From: JABDQZ01 sp963801985
GTDB taxonomy: Bacteria; Pseudomonadota; Gammaproteobacteria; Chromatiales; Chromatiaceae
Length of the DNA stretch: 64,000 bases
NCBI GenBank assembly: GCA_963801985.1
Contig: CAWDGV010000002.1
Span: 186,001 to 250,000 of the forward strand
Direction: 5' to 3'
Both the position numbers and the translations under genes were made by a program. Positions 34,414 to 43,427 of this stretch are shown here, in pieces; the stretch's first letter is position 1; each line of letters starts with the position of its first letter. A model generated the notes under the pieces. The model was not told the DNA's origin. It saw nothing but the letters and a program-made list of their open reading frames with translations, and ran no database searches.

Positions 34414-35013
34414 TTGAGCCAACAGATCTCCTATCAAATCGGTAATGCCCTGTACCTGAGTATCAATGACCGGTGTACGCTGGAATGCCAGTTTTGTCCT
34501 AAAACCCATGGTGATCTTCATGTCAAAGGCTATGACCTGACCATGGATCATCGTCCAGCGGCGCAGGAAATAATCGACAGTGTAGATAATCCATCATCCT
34601 ATGATGAAGTGGTTTTTTGTGGTTACGGTGAGCCAACACTACGGCTGAAAACTTTGCTGGAAGTGGCCCGTGAATTGAAAAAACAAAATGCCCTGATCAG
34701 GCTGAATACGGATGGCCTGGGTAACCTGGTGCATAAGCGGAATATATTGCCAGAGCTGTCAGAAGCCGTTGATGCGGTTTCCGTCTCGATGAATGCACAG
34801 GATAAAGCAACCTATAATCGGCATTGCCAGCCTCAATTACCTGGTTCATACGAAGCCATGCTCGACTTCCTGCAGCTGGCTCCGAGATACATTGATAAAG
34901 TGACTGCCTCGGCTATCAACGGCCTGGATGGTGTTGATATTGCTGCCTGCAGGGCTAAAGCAGCACAACTGGGTGTTAGTTTTCGTCAGCGGGAATTGGA
35001 TCTGGTTGGCTAG
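34414..35013 (+). CDS. Radical SAM protein (TatD-associated type)
   Basis: 199 residues. The three cluster cysteines are in CTLECQFC (CX3CX2C), preceded by SINDRCT and followed by GYGEPTLRLKTLL, the SAM-binding GxGEP-like region. The size and motifs match the short radical SAM proteins found linked to tatD DNases; no tatD gene is visible here. The start is a TTG at 34414 with AAGGG 8 bases upstream; a longer frame from 34387 lacks a ribosome site. A promoter is uncertain because the gene begins soon after the mlaC terminator. Confidence 0.75.
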   Translation: MSQQISYQIGNALYLSINDRCTLECQFCPKTHGDLHVKGYDLTMDHRPAAQEIIDSVDNPSSYDEVVFCGYGEPTLRLKTLLEVARELKKQNALIRLNTDGLGNLVHKRNILPELSEAVDAVSVSMNAQDKATYNRHCQPQLPGSYEAMLDFLQLAPRYIDKVTASAINGLDGVDIAACRAKAAQLGVSFRQRELDLVG

Positions 35014-35138
35014 ATAGCAAAAAAAGTAGATTCTGATGACCTAAACGATTAAAGAATTACTGCTGGCTGTCGTTAAACAAAACAGCAGTATGATGCTGTG
35101 TGTTTTCCTCCTCCCGCGCTTGGATTAGCGCATGCTTG

Positions 35139-35172
35139 AAGGCCTGTCCTTTTCCCGGACAGGCCTTTTTTT
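35139..35172 (+). terminator. Intrinsic terminator after the radical SAM gene
   Basis: Perfect 11-bp stem AAGGCCTGTCC (35139-35149) / GGACAGGCCTT (35157-35167), 7-base loop, then five more T. It lies about 125 bases after the radical SAM stop and just before the end of hemF on the other strand. That 125-base stretch also has small hairpins (GCGCTTGGATTAGCGC near 35117), so a short RNA could end here. Confidence 0.85.
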
Positions 35173-36091
35173 ATTGATTGATGCCAAGCCAGTCTTTTGG
35201 TTTCAGGAAGTCTTCATACAGGCGTGCTTCGTCAGTACCAGCCTCGGGTGACCAGTTATAACGCCATTTAACCAGTGGTGGTAAAGACATCAGGATGGAT
35301 TCAGTGCGTCCGCCTGTCTGCAGGCCAAAGATAGTGCCGCGATCATACACAAGGTTAAACTCGACATAACGGCCGCGACGATAACACTGGAAATCACGTT
35401 CTTTTTCGCCAAAAGGTATGTCTTTACGCCGCCGGACGATAGGCAGGTAGGCATCGATATAATGATTGCCGACACTCTGCATGAAATCGAACGATCTCTC
35501 GAAACCCCATTCGTTTAAATCATCAAAAAAAAGGCCGCCGACGCCCCGAGGCTCATCACGGTGTTTCAGGTAAAAATATTCATCGCACCATTTTTTATAT
35601 TTTGCATAAATATCATCCCCAAACGGATCGCAGGCCTGTTTACTGACCTGGTGCCAGTGGACAACATCTTCCTCGAAACCATAGTAAGGCGTCAGGTCAA
35701 AGCCACCGCCAAACCACCAGACCGGATCAGCGCCTTCTTTTTCGGCAATGAAAAAGCGCACATTGGCATGCGAGGTCGGAATGTAGGGATTGCGGGGGTG
35801 GATAACCAGCGATACACCCATTGCCTGGAAGGAACGGCCCGCCAGTTCCGGCCTGGCCGCAGTTGCTGATGGTGGCAGTCCATCGCCATGAACATGGGAA
35901 AAATTGACACCACCTTTTTCAATGATGTTGCCCTCCTCCATCACGCGTGAACGCCCTCCGCCACCGCCTGGACGATCCCAGCTTTCTTCCTCGAAGGACT
36001 TGCCATCTTCAGTTGCCAGGGCATTACAGATGGAATCCTGTAACCCCAGCAGAAAGTTCTTTACAGCATTGATGTCGGGTGTAGTGCTCAT
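35171..36091 (-). CDS. hemF: Oxygen-dependent coproporphyrinogen-III oxidase
   Basis: 306 residues, full length. Converts coproporphyrinogen III to protoporphyrinogen IX using oxygen, so the organism makes haem aerobically. Conserved blocks: EESWDRPGGGGGRSRVMEEG, GVNFSHVHGD, NPYIPTSHANVRFF, WWFGGGFDLTPYY, FDDLNEWGFERSF and EFNLVYDRGTIFGLQTGGR. Cytoplasmic. It lies downstream of tsaC, the usual gammaproteobacterial neighbour, and convergent with the radical SAM gene. Confidence 0.97.
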   Translation of the reverse strand: MSTTPDINAVKNFLLGLQDSICNALATEDGKSFEEESWDRPGGGGGRSRVMEEGNIIEKGGVNFSHVHGDGLPPSATAARPELAGRSFQAMGVSLVIHPRNPYIPTSHANVRFFIAEKEGADPVWWFGGGFDLTPYYGFEEDVVHWHQVSKQACDPFGDDIYAKYKKWCDEYFYLKHRDEPRGVGGLFFDDLNEWGFERSFDFMQSVGNHYIDAYLPIVRRRKDIPFGEKERDFQCYRRGRYVEFNLVYDRGTIFGLQTGGRTESILMSLPPLVKWRYNWSPEAGTDEARLYEDFLKPKDWLGINQ

Positions 36092-36162
36092 GTTTTTACT
36101 CTTTCTTTGCTATTTATATTTATTGCTTCGCATGGCTTGAGTTAATCTACAGCAAGTCGATT

Positions 36163-36714
36163 TCATGGCCGAATTATTGCACCGCTTATCAAATCTCTAA
36201 TAACAGAAGGTTGTGCAGTTTTATCGACATCACCAGCGACAATCAAATCCGTTTGCGGGCATTTCATCCGGCACTCGAGGGCAGATCGTGCAGGCTGTTG
36301 GCGGCTCCGGTTTGCGCTGGTAGAAATCAGCGCGGTATTTGCGTCCAGGCAGAGTTGCCTTGCGACCGGATGGGTTGTTACCCGAACGGCAATCGATTGG
36401 TGCTTTCCTGTCAGCCAGTAGGGCGTTCCGGCCCTGGCAGGGAACAGCCAGGTATAGGGTCCGGGCCAGGAGTCTAAAGCCGGTGCCAGCAGGCTGCTAT
36501 CAATATCAGCAATAAATGGCTGCAATTGTTCAAAATCAGCCGCAATCAGGATAAGTCCCTTGCTGATAGAGCGTTGTTTGATGCGTAGCAGGTGATTTAC
36601 GGCATGACCATTAAGTGGATCGCACCCCAGGCCATAAACTGCTTCAGTGGGATAGCCAACGATTTTTCCCTGGCTGATGTATCTGGCAGCTAACCGCCCG
36701 GCAAACGGAGACAT
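36163..36714 (-). CDS. tsaC: L-threonylcarbamoyladenylate synthase (TsaC)
   Basis: 183 residues of the short YrdC/Sua5 form. It makes threonylcarbamoyl-AMP for the t6A modification of tRNA. Motifs include GKIVGYPTEAVYGLGCDPLN, RIKQRSISKGLILI, WPGPYTWLFPA and ISTSANRS. It is the typical gene between topA and hemF in gammaproteobacteria. Only 9 bases separate it from topA, so the two are probably in one transcript. Confidence 0.93.
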   Translation of the reverse strand: MSPFAGRLAARYISQGKIVGYPTEAVYGLGCDPLNGHAVNHLLRIKQRSISKGLILIAADFEQLQPFIADIDSSLLAPALDSWPGPYTWLFPARAGTPYWLTGKHQSIAVRVTTHPVARQLCLDANTALISTSANRSRQQPARSALECRMKCPQTDLIVAGDVDKTAQPSVIRDLISGAIIRP

Positions 36715-36723
36715 CGGTGACGT

Positions 36724-39022
36724 TTATTCGGTTTCTGCTTCGTGAGCCGGTACTTCATAAGGTTCGGCAAAGGAGCAGTCCTGCTGTGGACAGACTTTTT
36801 CAGTGCCACGACGCTTGGTGGTTTTGATGGTCAGGACGGGCCAGCCACAACTGGGGCAGGGCTCAGCAATTGGCTCATTCCAGATCGCGTAATCACACTT
36901 GGGATAGGTTGAACAGGAATAAAAAATCTTGCCACGGCGTGATTTGCGTTTCATCAGTGTGCCAGCGTTACACTTGGGGCAGGTGACACCGGTATCCGAG
37001 GGCTTTTCCAGTGGTTCGATATAGTTGCAGTTTGGATAGCCCGAGCATCCGATGAATTTTCCATAGCGTCCCTGGCGAAAGATCAGCGCTGAATCACATT
37101 GAGGGCAATTACGGCCAACTTCTTCAGGTTCGTTGCTTTCCTGGTCATCATTGAGGTTGCGGGTGTAATCGCATTCCGGGTAGTTGGTGCAGCCGATGAA
37201 GCGTCCATTACGTCCCAGCCGGATTGAAAGCTGACCGCCACATTTGGGGCATTTCTCATCAATTTTTTCCTGCGTGACGTCAGAGCGCTGCACATTTTCC
37301 TGGGTATCGTCGATACGATCCTTGAACGGCTGCCAGAATTTTCGCAGCAGTGGAATCCATTCCTCTTCACCACGGGAAACCGCATCCAGTTCATCCTCAA
37401 GCTTGGCAGTAAAATCGTAGTCGACGTACTGGGTGAAATAATTGGTCAGGAACTTGTTGACCACGCGTCCGACATCAGTCGGGTAAAAGCGTTTCTGTTC
37501 GAGCTCGACGTAATCACGGTCCTGCAGGGTGGAAATAATGGAGGCATAGGTTGAGGGGCGGCCAATGCCGTGCTCTTCCAGGGCCTTGACCAGGCTGGCT
37601 TCGCTGTAACGTGGTGGCGGCTCGGTAAAGTGCTGTTCAGGTACAACCGCAATCAGGTCAATCTTTTCACCTTCACTGAGTTCCGGCAGCATTTTTTCGT
37701 CTTTGTCGTCATCTGGTTTTACGTCATCCTTGCCTTCCTGGTAAACCTGGATAAATCCCGGGTTGGCAATGGTGGAGCCGTTGGCTCTGAACATGTTGTC
37801 TTCACCGGCGCCAGGTCTGCTGCGACAGTATGCATGGTGGCATGAACCATCTGGCAGGCAACCGTGCGTTTCCAGATCAGATCGTAGAGTTTTTGCTGGT
37901 CCTTGGTCAGGAACTGGTTGACCTTGACCGGTTCACGTACGGCCGAAGTGGGACGAATGGCTTCATGCGCTTCCTGGGCATTTTTGGATTTGGTTTTGAA
38001 TGTCCTGGCGGCATCAGGTAACTGGTCTTTGCCGTATTTCTTGGCAATAAATTCACGTAATTCGGCAATCGCATCGTCTGCCAGGTTAACCGAGTCGGTT
38101 CGCATGTAGGTAATCAGGCCTGCGGTGCCATCACCGATATCAATACCTTCGTACAGTTGCTGGGCAATTCGCATGGTGCGCTGGGTGGTAAAGCCAAGTT
38201 TACGCGCGGCTTCCTGTTGCAAGGTCGAAGTGGTAAAAGGCGGTGCCGGGTTGCGTTTGCGTTGTTTGCGGGTAACTTTAACGACATCCAGCAGACCATT
38301 GGCAGCAGATAAGCAGTGCCTGTTCCACCTCGGTTGCGCGGTTTTCATCGGTAATACTGAATTGTTCGATTTTCTCGCCGGAAAAAGTGGTCAGTTTGGC
38401 TGAAAACTCTTGATTATCCTTGCTGGTATTGGCCTTGATAGTCCAGTATTCACGAGGTTTAAAAGCTTCAATTTCCTCTTCACGCTCAACAATCATGCGT
38501 AACGCCGGGCTTTGCACGCGGCCGGCGGAAAGGCCGCGGCGGATTTTTTTCCATAAAAGCGGTGACAGGTTAAAACCAACCAGGTAATCGAGTGCACGCC
38601 GTGCCTGCTGGGCATTGACCAGATCCAGTGGAAAGTTCGCGGGGGTTTTCAACCGCGTGATTGACCGCTTTCTTGGTGATTTCGTTAAATACAACGCGAT
38701 AAACACCCTTGTCCTTGAGCTTTTTACGTTCTTTCAGCAACTCATACAAATGCCATGATATGGCTTCACCTTCGCGGTCCGGGTCAGTCGCGAGATAGAG
38801 GTTTTCAGCATTTTTAAGCTTACTGATGATGGCTTTGACGTGCTTGTCGTTGCGCTCAATCGTCTGGTATTTCATCGCAAAGTCATTGCCGGGATCGACG
38901 GCGCCTTCTTTGGGGATCAGATCCCTGACATGACCATACGAAGCTAGGACTTCAAAATCCTTACCCAGGTATTTTTCGATGGTTTTGGCCTTGGCAGGCG
39001 ATTCAACAATAACCAGATTCAT
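36724..39022 (-). pseudogene. topA: DNA topoisomerase I, interrupted by three frameshifts
   Basis: Relaxes negative supercoils and is normally essential. The reading moves through four frames: 39022 to about 38640, about 38640 to 38300, about 38300 to 37800, and 37800 to 36724. Breaks lie in or near homopolymers (a GGGGGTTTT at about 38640) or single missing bases. Joined, the product is about 765 residues: the Toprim start MNLVIVESPAKAKTIEKYLG, TDPDREGEAISWHLY, LSAGRVQSPALRMIVEREEE, the active-site tyrosine in LITYMRTDSVNLAD, and C-terminal zinc ribbons (CPKCGGQL, CPQCDSAL, CPKCNAGT, CPSCGWPV). Conservation between breaks suggests sequence errors in a working gene. Confidence 0.92.
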
Positions 39023-39037
39023 GAAATAGTCAGCAGC

Positions 39038-39514
39038 CTAATGTAAATTTTCGGCGGGGTTGTTATAGATCATTTCTTCGATCTGGGCAAAAGCAGATTC
39101 TTTGCCTGGTTGATTCATCAACACCAGCAAAACAATCCATTTAATGTCTTCACTGGTAAAATGCTCTTCATCCAGGGCCATGGCGCGTTCAATCACCAGT
39201 TCGCGACTGGTCTTGTCCAGCAGGCCGCTTTGCTCCAGGGTCAATAACAATCCGCGAGCATCAATATCCAGTCGTAGCTGTTCGCTTGGTGTGAACATGC
39301 GCATTGAAGGGCTGCTTGCAGGATTTTGACTGAGAGTAATCTGATGTCTGGCAAGGTCATCCAGCCAGTCAAAGGCTTTCTGGATTTCGCCCGTCGGGAA
39401 ACCTGCCTGTGAAAGTTCTTCTTCCAGCATAATCTGGTCATGGGGGATATTTTCATCGCTTCCCATGTAGTTCTCATAGATATAAATGAGGACATCAATC
39501 ACGTTTTCGTTCAC
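39038..39514 (-). CDS. smg: Smg protein (DUF494)
   Basis: 158 residues, the usual length. Acidic and helical, with MNENVIDVLIYIYENYM at the start and MRMFTPSEQLRLDIDARGLL centrally. Smg lies between dprA and topA in gammaproteobacteria, as here; its function is unknown. A gap of 15 bases separates it from topA. Confidence 0.93.
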   Translation of the reverse strand: MNENVIDVLIYIYENYMGSDENIPHDQIMLEEELSQAGFPTGEIQKAFDWLDDLARHQITLSQNPASSPSMRMFTPSEQLRLDIDARGLLLTLEQSGLLDKTSRELVIERAMALDEEHFTSEDIKWIVLLVLMNQPGKESAFAQIEEMIYNNPAENLH

Positions 39515-39628
39515 GGTTACTCCCGATGAAGATAATTCTTAGTGTGTTTGTAACATTTTCTGGCTGTAATTCAATGATAACCAGGCCTGAATACGAACAT
39601 TACACGAATGTTGGCCAGTATTCCCGGG

Positions 39629-40738
39629 TCAAATAGAGGGTATGGTTCTACTGAAGTACCCACCGGGTGCGGATGATACATGACCCTGAAGTTCTAGCAA
39701 CAATAGCATGGACGAAACCGATTCAGCTGGGAATTTAGTTACGTTTATGAGTTCTTCTGTTGAGATTGGGTCCCAGCCCATTTTTTCCAGCAATAGCTGG
39801 TAATCGTCATCCAGCTCGAGCTTGTTTTCGGTTATATCAGTTTCCGGTTGGGATATGTCAGTGTCCAGGATTGAGATCAGGGCGCCAATTTCATCCATGA
39901 TGTCCTGGGCGCTCTCCACCAGCTTTGCTCCCTGCTTGATCAGTTTGTGGCAACCCTTGCTCTGGGGGTTATGAATGGAGCCGGGAATGGCGAAAACTTC
40001 CCGACCCTGTTCCAAAGCAAAATTTGCCGTTATCAGTGAGCCGCTTTTAATGGTGGCCTCAACCACAAGGGTTCCCAGGCTCAGGCCGCTGATTATTCTG
40101 TTTCTGCGTGGGAAGTGTCCTGCTTTGGGCTCGGTGCCGGGTGGAAATTCCGACACAATGGCACCCTGTTCAGCAATCTGGTGTGCCAGTTTGTGATGGC
40201 TGGCCGGGTATACCCGGTCAGTGCCCGTGCCGGTAATGGCAAGAGTCTTGCCGGTAACAGAAAGGCTGCCAAGATGAGCCTGTGCATCGATGCCCAGCGC
40301 CATGCCGCTGGTTATCGTCAGGCCCGAACTTGCCAGGTGTCGGGCAAAGGCAAAGGCGTTGTCCTGGCCGTTTTTGCTGGGGTTTCTGCTGCCGACGATG
40401 GCCAGTTGTGGCAGGCCGAGAAGGTCTGCATCTCCATGAACAAACAACACCATGGGAGCATCATCAATCTGGCGTAATAATGGGGGGTAGCGCGGGTCAG
40501 AGACCGGGATCAGGTGATTGCCGAATTTGTCCAGCCAGGCCAGGTCCTCTTCCAGTTGCCTGGCGAGCAGACTGTCTTTCAGGTCAACTGCATTGGAAAT
40601 TTTTTCAGCAACGCTTTCGGGGGCGTTATTGATTAACTCGTGCAGGCTTGTTGACTGGCTGATCAGAGGCAACAGGGTGCGGTTACCCACACCCCGGGCT
40701 CTGACCAGGGCCAGCCATTCCTGGTTACTGCATTGCAT
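39629..40738 (-). CDS. dprA: DNA-processing protein DprA
   Basis: 369 residues. DprA binds incoming single-stranded DNA and loads RecA during natural transformation. The Rossmann core shows LAIVGSRNPSKNGQDN, TITSGMALGIDAQAH, LAITGTGTDRVYPASHHKLA and FPRRNRIISGLS, followed by a C-terminal winged-helix part (about 300-369). It follows the LysM gene with a 31-base gap. No other competence gene is in the window. Confidence 0.95.
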   Translation of the reverse strand: MQCSNQEWLALVRARGVGNRTLLPLISQSTSLHELINNAPESVAEKISNAVDLKDSLLARQLEEDLAWLDKFGNHLIPVSDPRYPPLLRQIDDAPMVLFVHGDADLLGLPQLAIVGSRNPSKNGQDNAFAFARHLASSGLTITSGMALGIDAQAHLGSLSVTGKTLAITGTGTDRVYPASHHKLAHQIAEQGAIVSEFPPGTEPKAGHFPRRNRIISGLSLGTLVVEATIKSGSLITANFALEQGREVFAIPGSIHNPQSKGCHKLIKQGAKLVESAQDIMDEIGALISILDTDISQPETDITENKLELDDDYQLLLEKMGWDPISTEELINVTKFPAESVSSMLLLLELQGHVSSAPGGYFSRTIPSI

Positions 40739-40769
40739 GGCACTGTCCTCCCTGACAGTATGCCGCGGA

Positions 40770-41804
40770 CTAATTTGGGTTGGTTACCTTGTCCATGACA
40801 TGGATAGAGCGGGTGGCGTACATGACCAGACCAAAACTGACACGGTCAAAAGTACGGAAAACCATCAGAATGCCTGCTCTTTCATCAGGCAATTTAACGA
40901 CATCCTTTGGATCCGGGCTAACCGCATCCTTAATGGTTTCACCACGATGATTGATATTGAGAACATCTCCGACACTTAAACCATCTTTTGTACCACGATC
41001 GATGACAACAACGTTGTACTGGCCAATCTGGGTGACACCATTAATCACTGAAATGATAGCGCCATTAACATCCTGGGCTGGTGCTTTGGGGTGAAAATTT
41101 CTCAGAGCAACATCATCTGACACGGGCACGAGCCGGTCGCCTTCACGTGCCTCAAGCTGGGTGCCGGTCAACAGCAGCGTGGCGGGATCACCGGTTCGTT
41201 GCAACAGGCTGTTGCCAATATATAGGGCTTCGTATCCAAGCACTTCACCGGTTTCACTGTCTGTGTATTCACCGCCCTGGCGAACAATTTCGAACTTGGT
41301 ATGGGTACTGTCGTTAATGGTTCGTGCGTAGACTCTTTGTCCAGCACCACCAATGATATGTTCATCGGCAAAAGCAACAATATAAGGTGCTGAGTCAAGC
41401 TGACCCTTTTCCAGAACGTAGGGACGTGTCAGGAAAGCCTTGATTGCATCGATGGGCACAGTTGGAATGGCGTCATCAAGTGGAGTGGAGCGTACCTGGG
41501 GGCTGAGTTTGCCTGGGCCACGCTGGAGTGTCAGTCGGGGCTGGCCATTAACATAAGTTAATTCGAGCACGTCACCTGGATAAATCAGGTGTGGGTTGGC
41601 AATCTGTGGATTGACATACCAGATGTCAGGCCAACGCCAGGGGTCTCTTAAAAACATCCCTGAAATGTCCCAGAGTGTATCGCCCTTGACTACCGTGTAC
41701 CTCTCGGGGTGATTGTCATTAAGCGCAACAGTTTCAGCTGCCACGATTCCGGAAAGGAAAAGGCCAGCCAGGCATGAAATGAGCAGGTGGTGAAACTTAT
41801 GCAT
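40770..41804 (-). CDS. LysM peptidoglycan-binding domain protein
   Basis: 344 residues: a signal peptide (ISCLAGLFLSGIVAAE), one LysM domain at about 34-90 (YTVVKGDTLWDISGMFLRDP, NPHLIYPGDVLEL), and a C-terminal domain of about 240 residues found in the LysM protein upstream of dprA. It should be periplasmic and bind the cell wall. It is divergent from def; the 134-base spacer contains a 13-base palindrome TATCATTATGATA (41884-41896), which may be part of a promoter or regulator site. Confidence 0.9.
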   Translation of the reverse strand: MHKFHHLLISCLAGLFLSGIVAAETVALNDNHPERYTVVKGDTLWDISGMFLRDPWRWPDIWYVNPQIANPHLIYPGDVLELTYVNGQPRLTLQRGPGKLSPQVRSTPLDDAIPTVPIDAIKAFLTRPYVLEKGQLDSAPYIVAFADEHIIGGAGQRVYARTINDSTHTKFEIVRQGGEYTDSETGEVLGYEALYIGNSLLQRTGDPATLLLTGTQLEAREGDRLVPVSDDVALRNFHPKAPAQDVNGAIISVINGVTQIGQYNVVVIDRGTKDGLSVGDVLNINHRGETIKDAVSPDPKDVVKLPDERAGILMVFRTFDRVSFGLVMYATRSIHVMDKVTNPN

Positions 41805-41938
41805 ATTGATCCCTTAGTATTGTGGTTATGTTGTCCTGATAAATTTAAAGATCTGCCACAGAATAACTGAAAATCCTGTAACATATCATTATGATAGCGA
41901 ATTATTTTTAAATTGTACTATAGCAATGCATTTTACTT

Positions 41939-42454
41939 ATGGCGATTCTTGAAATATTACATTATCCGGACCCACGTCTCAGAAACAAAGCCGAACCCGT
42001 CACAGAAGTGGATGGGGGCATACAGCAACTGGTCAAAGACATGTTTGAAACCATGTACGAAGCGCCCGGTATCGGGCTGGCTTCAATCCAGGTCAACGTA
42101 CCAAAAAGAGTCATTGTCGTCGATGTTTCCGAGGAGAAAGACCAGCCTGTATGCCTGATCAATCCAGAAATCCTGGATAAAGAAGGCGAAGAAACCATGG
42201 ATGAAGGCTGCCTGTCGGTACCCGGTTTTTATGAAACGGTACAACGTGCTGAAAAAATCCGGGTCAAGGCTCTCAATGAAAAGGGTGAAACTTTTGAAAT
42301 GGATGCCGATGGTTTACTGGCGGTCTGTATTCAGCATGAAATTGATCACCTCGATGGCAAATTGTTCGTCGACTATATTTCCCCCTTAAAACGCAATCGC
42401 ATTCGGAAAAAACTTGAGAAAGGCAGCAAGCCAGCCACTCGCAAGGTTTTGTAG
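41939..42454 (+). CDS. def: Peptide deformylase
   Basis: 171 residues. Removes the formyl group from the first methionine of new proteins using a bound metal. Motif 1 is GIGLASIQ (usually GIGLAAxQ), motif 2 EGCLSVPG with the metal cysteine, and motif 3 QHEIDHLDG with both metal histidines. The serine in motif 1 is unusual but not expected to abolish activity. Fmt follows, the start of its frame running into the def 3' end, in the conserved def-fmt-rsmB order. Confidence 0.95.
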   Translation: MAILEILHYPDPRLRNKAEPVTEVDGGIQQLVKDMFETMYEAPGIGLASIQVNVPKRVIVVDVSEEKDQPVCLINPEILDKEGEETMDEGCLSVPGFYETVQRAEKIRVKALNEKGETFEMDADGLLAVCIQHEIDHLDGKLFVDYISPLKRNRIRKKLEKGSKPATRKVL

Positions 42455-42488
42455 CTCCGGATTTGCCCTATTGCATAGAGAATATATT

Positions 42489-43427
42489 TTGTCTGAAAAA
42501 CTGAAAATCATTTTTGCCGGTACACCTGAGTTTTCAGTTGCACCCTTGCAAGCCCTGATCGACTCTGAACATGAGGTCATTGCGGTTTACACGCAACCTG
42601 ACAGGCCGGCAGGCCGTGGTCGTCACTTAAAACCCAGCCCGGTTAAACAGGCGGCAGTTGATCATGGTATCCCGGTTTTTCAGCCGGTAAATTTCAAGGA
42701 TGAAGCTGACTTGTCTGCACTGGAGGCATTAAAAGCTGATGTCATGATCGTGGTTGCCTATGGTCTGATTTTGCCTCAGCGTGTGCTGGATGCGCCACGC
42801 TATGGCTGTCTTAATATCCATGCGTCACTTTTGCCGCGCTGGCGCGGCGCTGCGCCGATACAACGCGCGATTCAGGCCGGCGATAAAGAAACCGGTATCA
42901 CCATCATGCAAATGGAGGCCGGGCTGGATACCGGACCCATGCTGTATAAAGAAGTGATCACCATTGGTGAAACTGAAACCGGCGGTCAGCTGCATGACCG
43001 GCTGGCACCTCTGGGCGCTCATGCCTTGATGAAGACACTGGGTTTGTTGGTTTCAGGCCGGCTCAAGCCTGAAATTCAGGATGATGCCCTGGCTAATTAT
43101 GCCCATAAACTGGATAAAACAGAGGCGCAGATTGACTGGTCCAGGCCAGCCACTGAACTGGAAAGGATAGTGCGGGCGTTCAATCCCTGGCCAGTTGCCT
43201 ATACCAGTTTGAACGACAAGACATTACGTATCTGGCAGGCAGGCTGCCTGGCCCAGCAGGCCGAAGGTTCTGCTGGTGCGGTAATGACGACCTCGGCAGA
43301 GGGCATTGATGTAAGTACAGGCGAAGGCGTGCTGCGCATTAGCGAGCTTCAGCCCCAGGGCAAGCGTGCCATGTCAGCGCGGGACTTTCTGAATGCACAT
43401 GACCTGACAGGGCAAAGTTTTGGCTAA
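42489..43427 (+). CDS. fmt: Methionyl-tRNA formyltransferase
   Basis: 312 residues. It puts the formyl group on initiator methionyl-tRNA. Motifs: KIIFAGTPEFSVAPLQAL at the start, the folate site HASLLPRWRGAAPIQRAI and a C-terminal OB-like domain. The start chosen is TTG at 42489, giving the expected LSEKLKIIFAGTP beginning; a longer frame from 42414 adds residues unlike Fmt that come from the def 3' end in another frame. Overlaps rsmB slightly. Confidence 0.95.
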   Translation: MSEKLKIIFAGTPEFSVAPLQALIDSEHEVIAVYTQPDRPAGRGRHLKPSPVKQAAVDHGIPVFQPVNFKDEADLSALEALKADVMIVVAYGLILPQRVLDAPRYGCLNIHASLLPRWRGAAPIQRAIQAGDKETGITIMQMEAGLDTGPMLYKEVITIGETETGGQLHDRLAPLGAHALMKTLGLLVSGRLKPEIQDDALANYAHKLDKTEAQIDWSRPATELERIVRAFNPWPVAYTSLNDKTLRIWQAGCLAQQAEGSAGAVMTTSAEGIDVSTGEGVLRISELQPQGKRAMSARDFLNAHDLTGQSFG

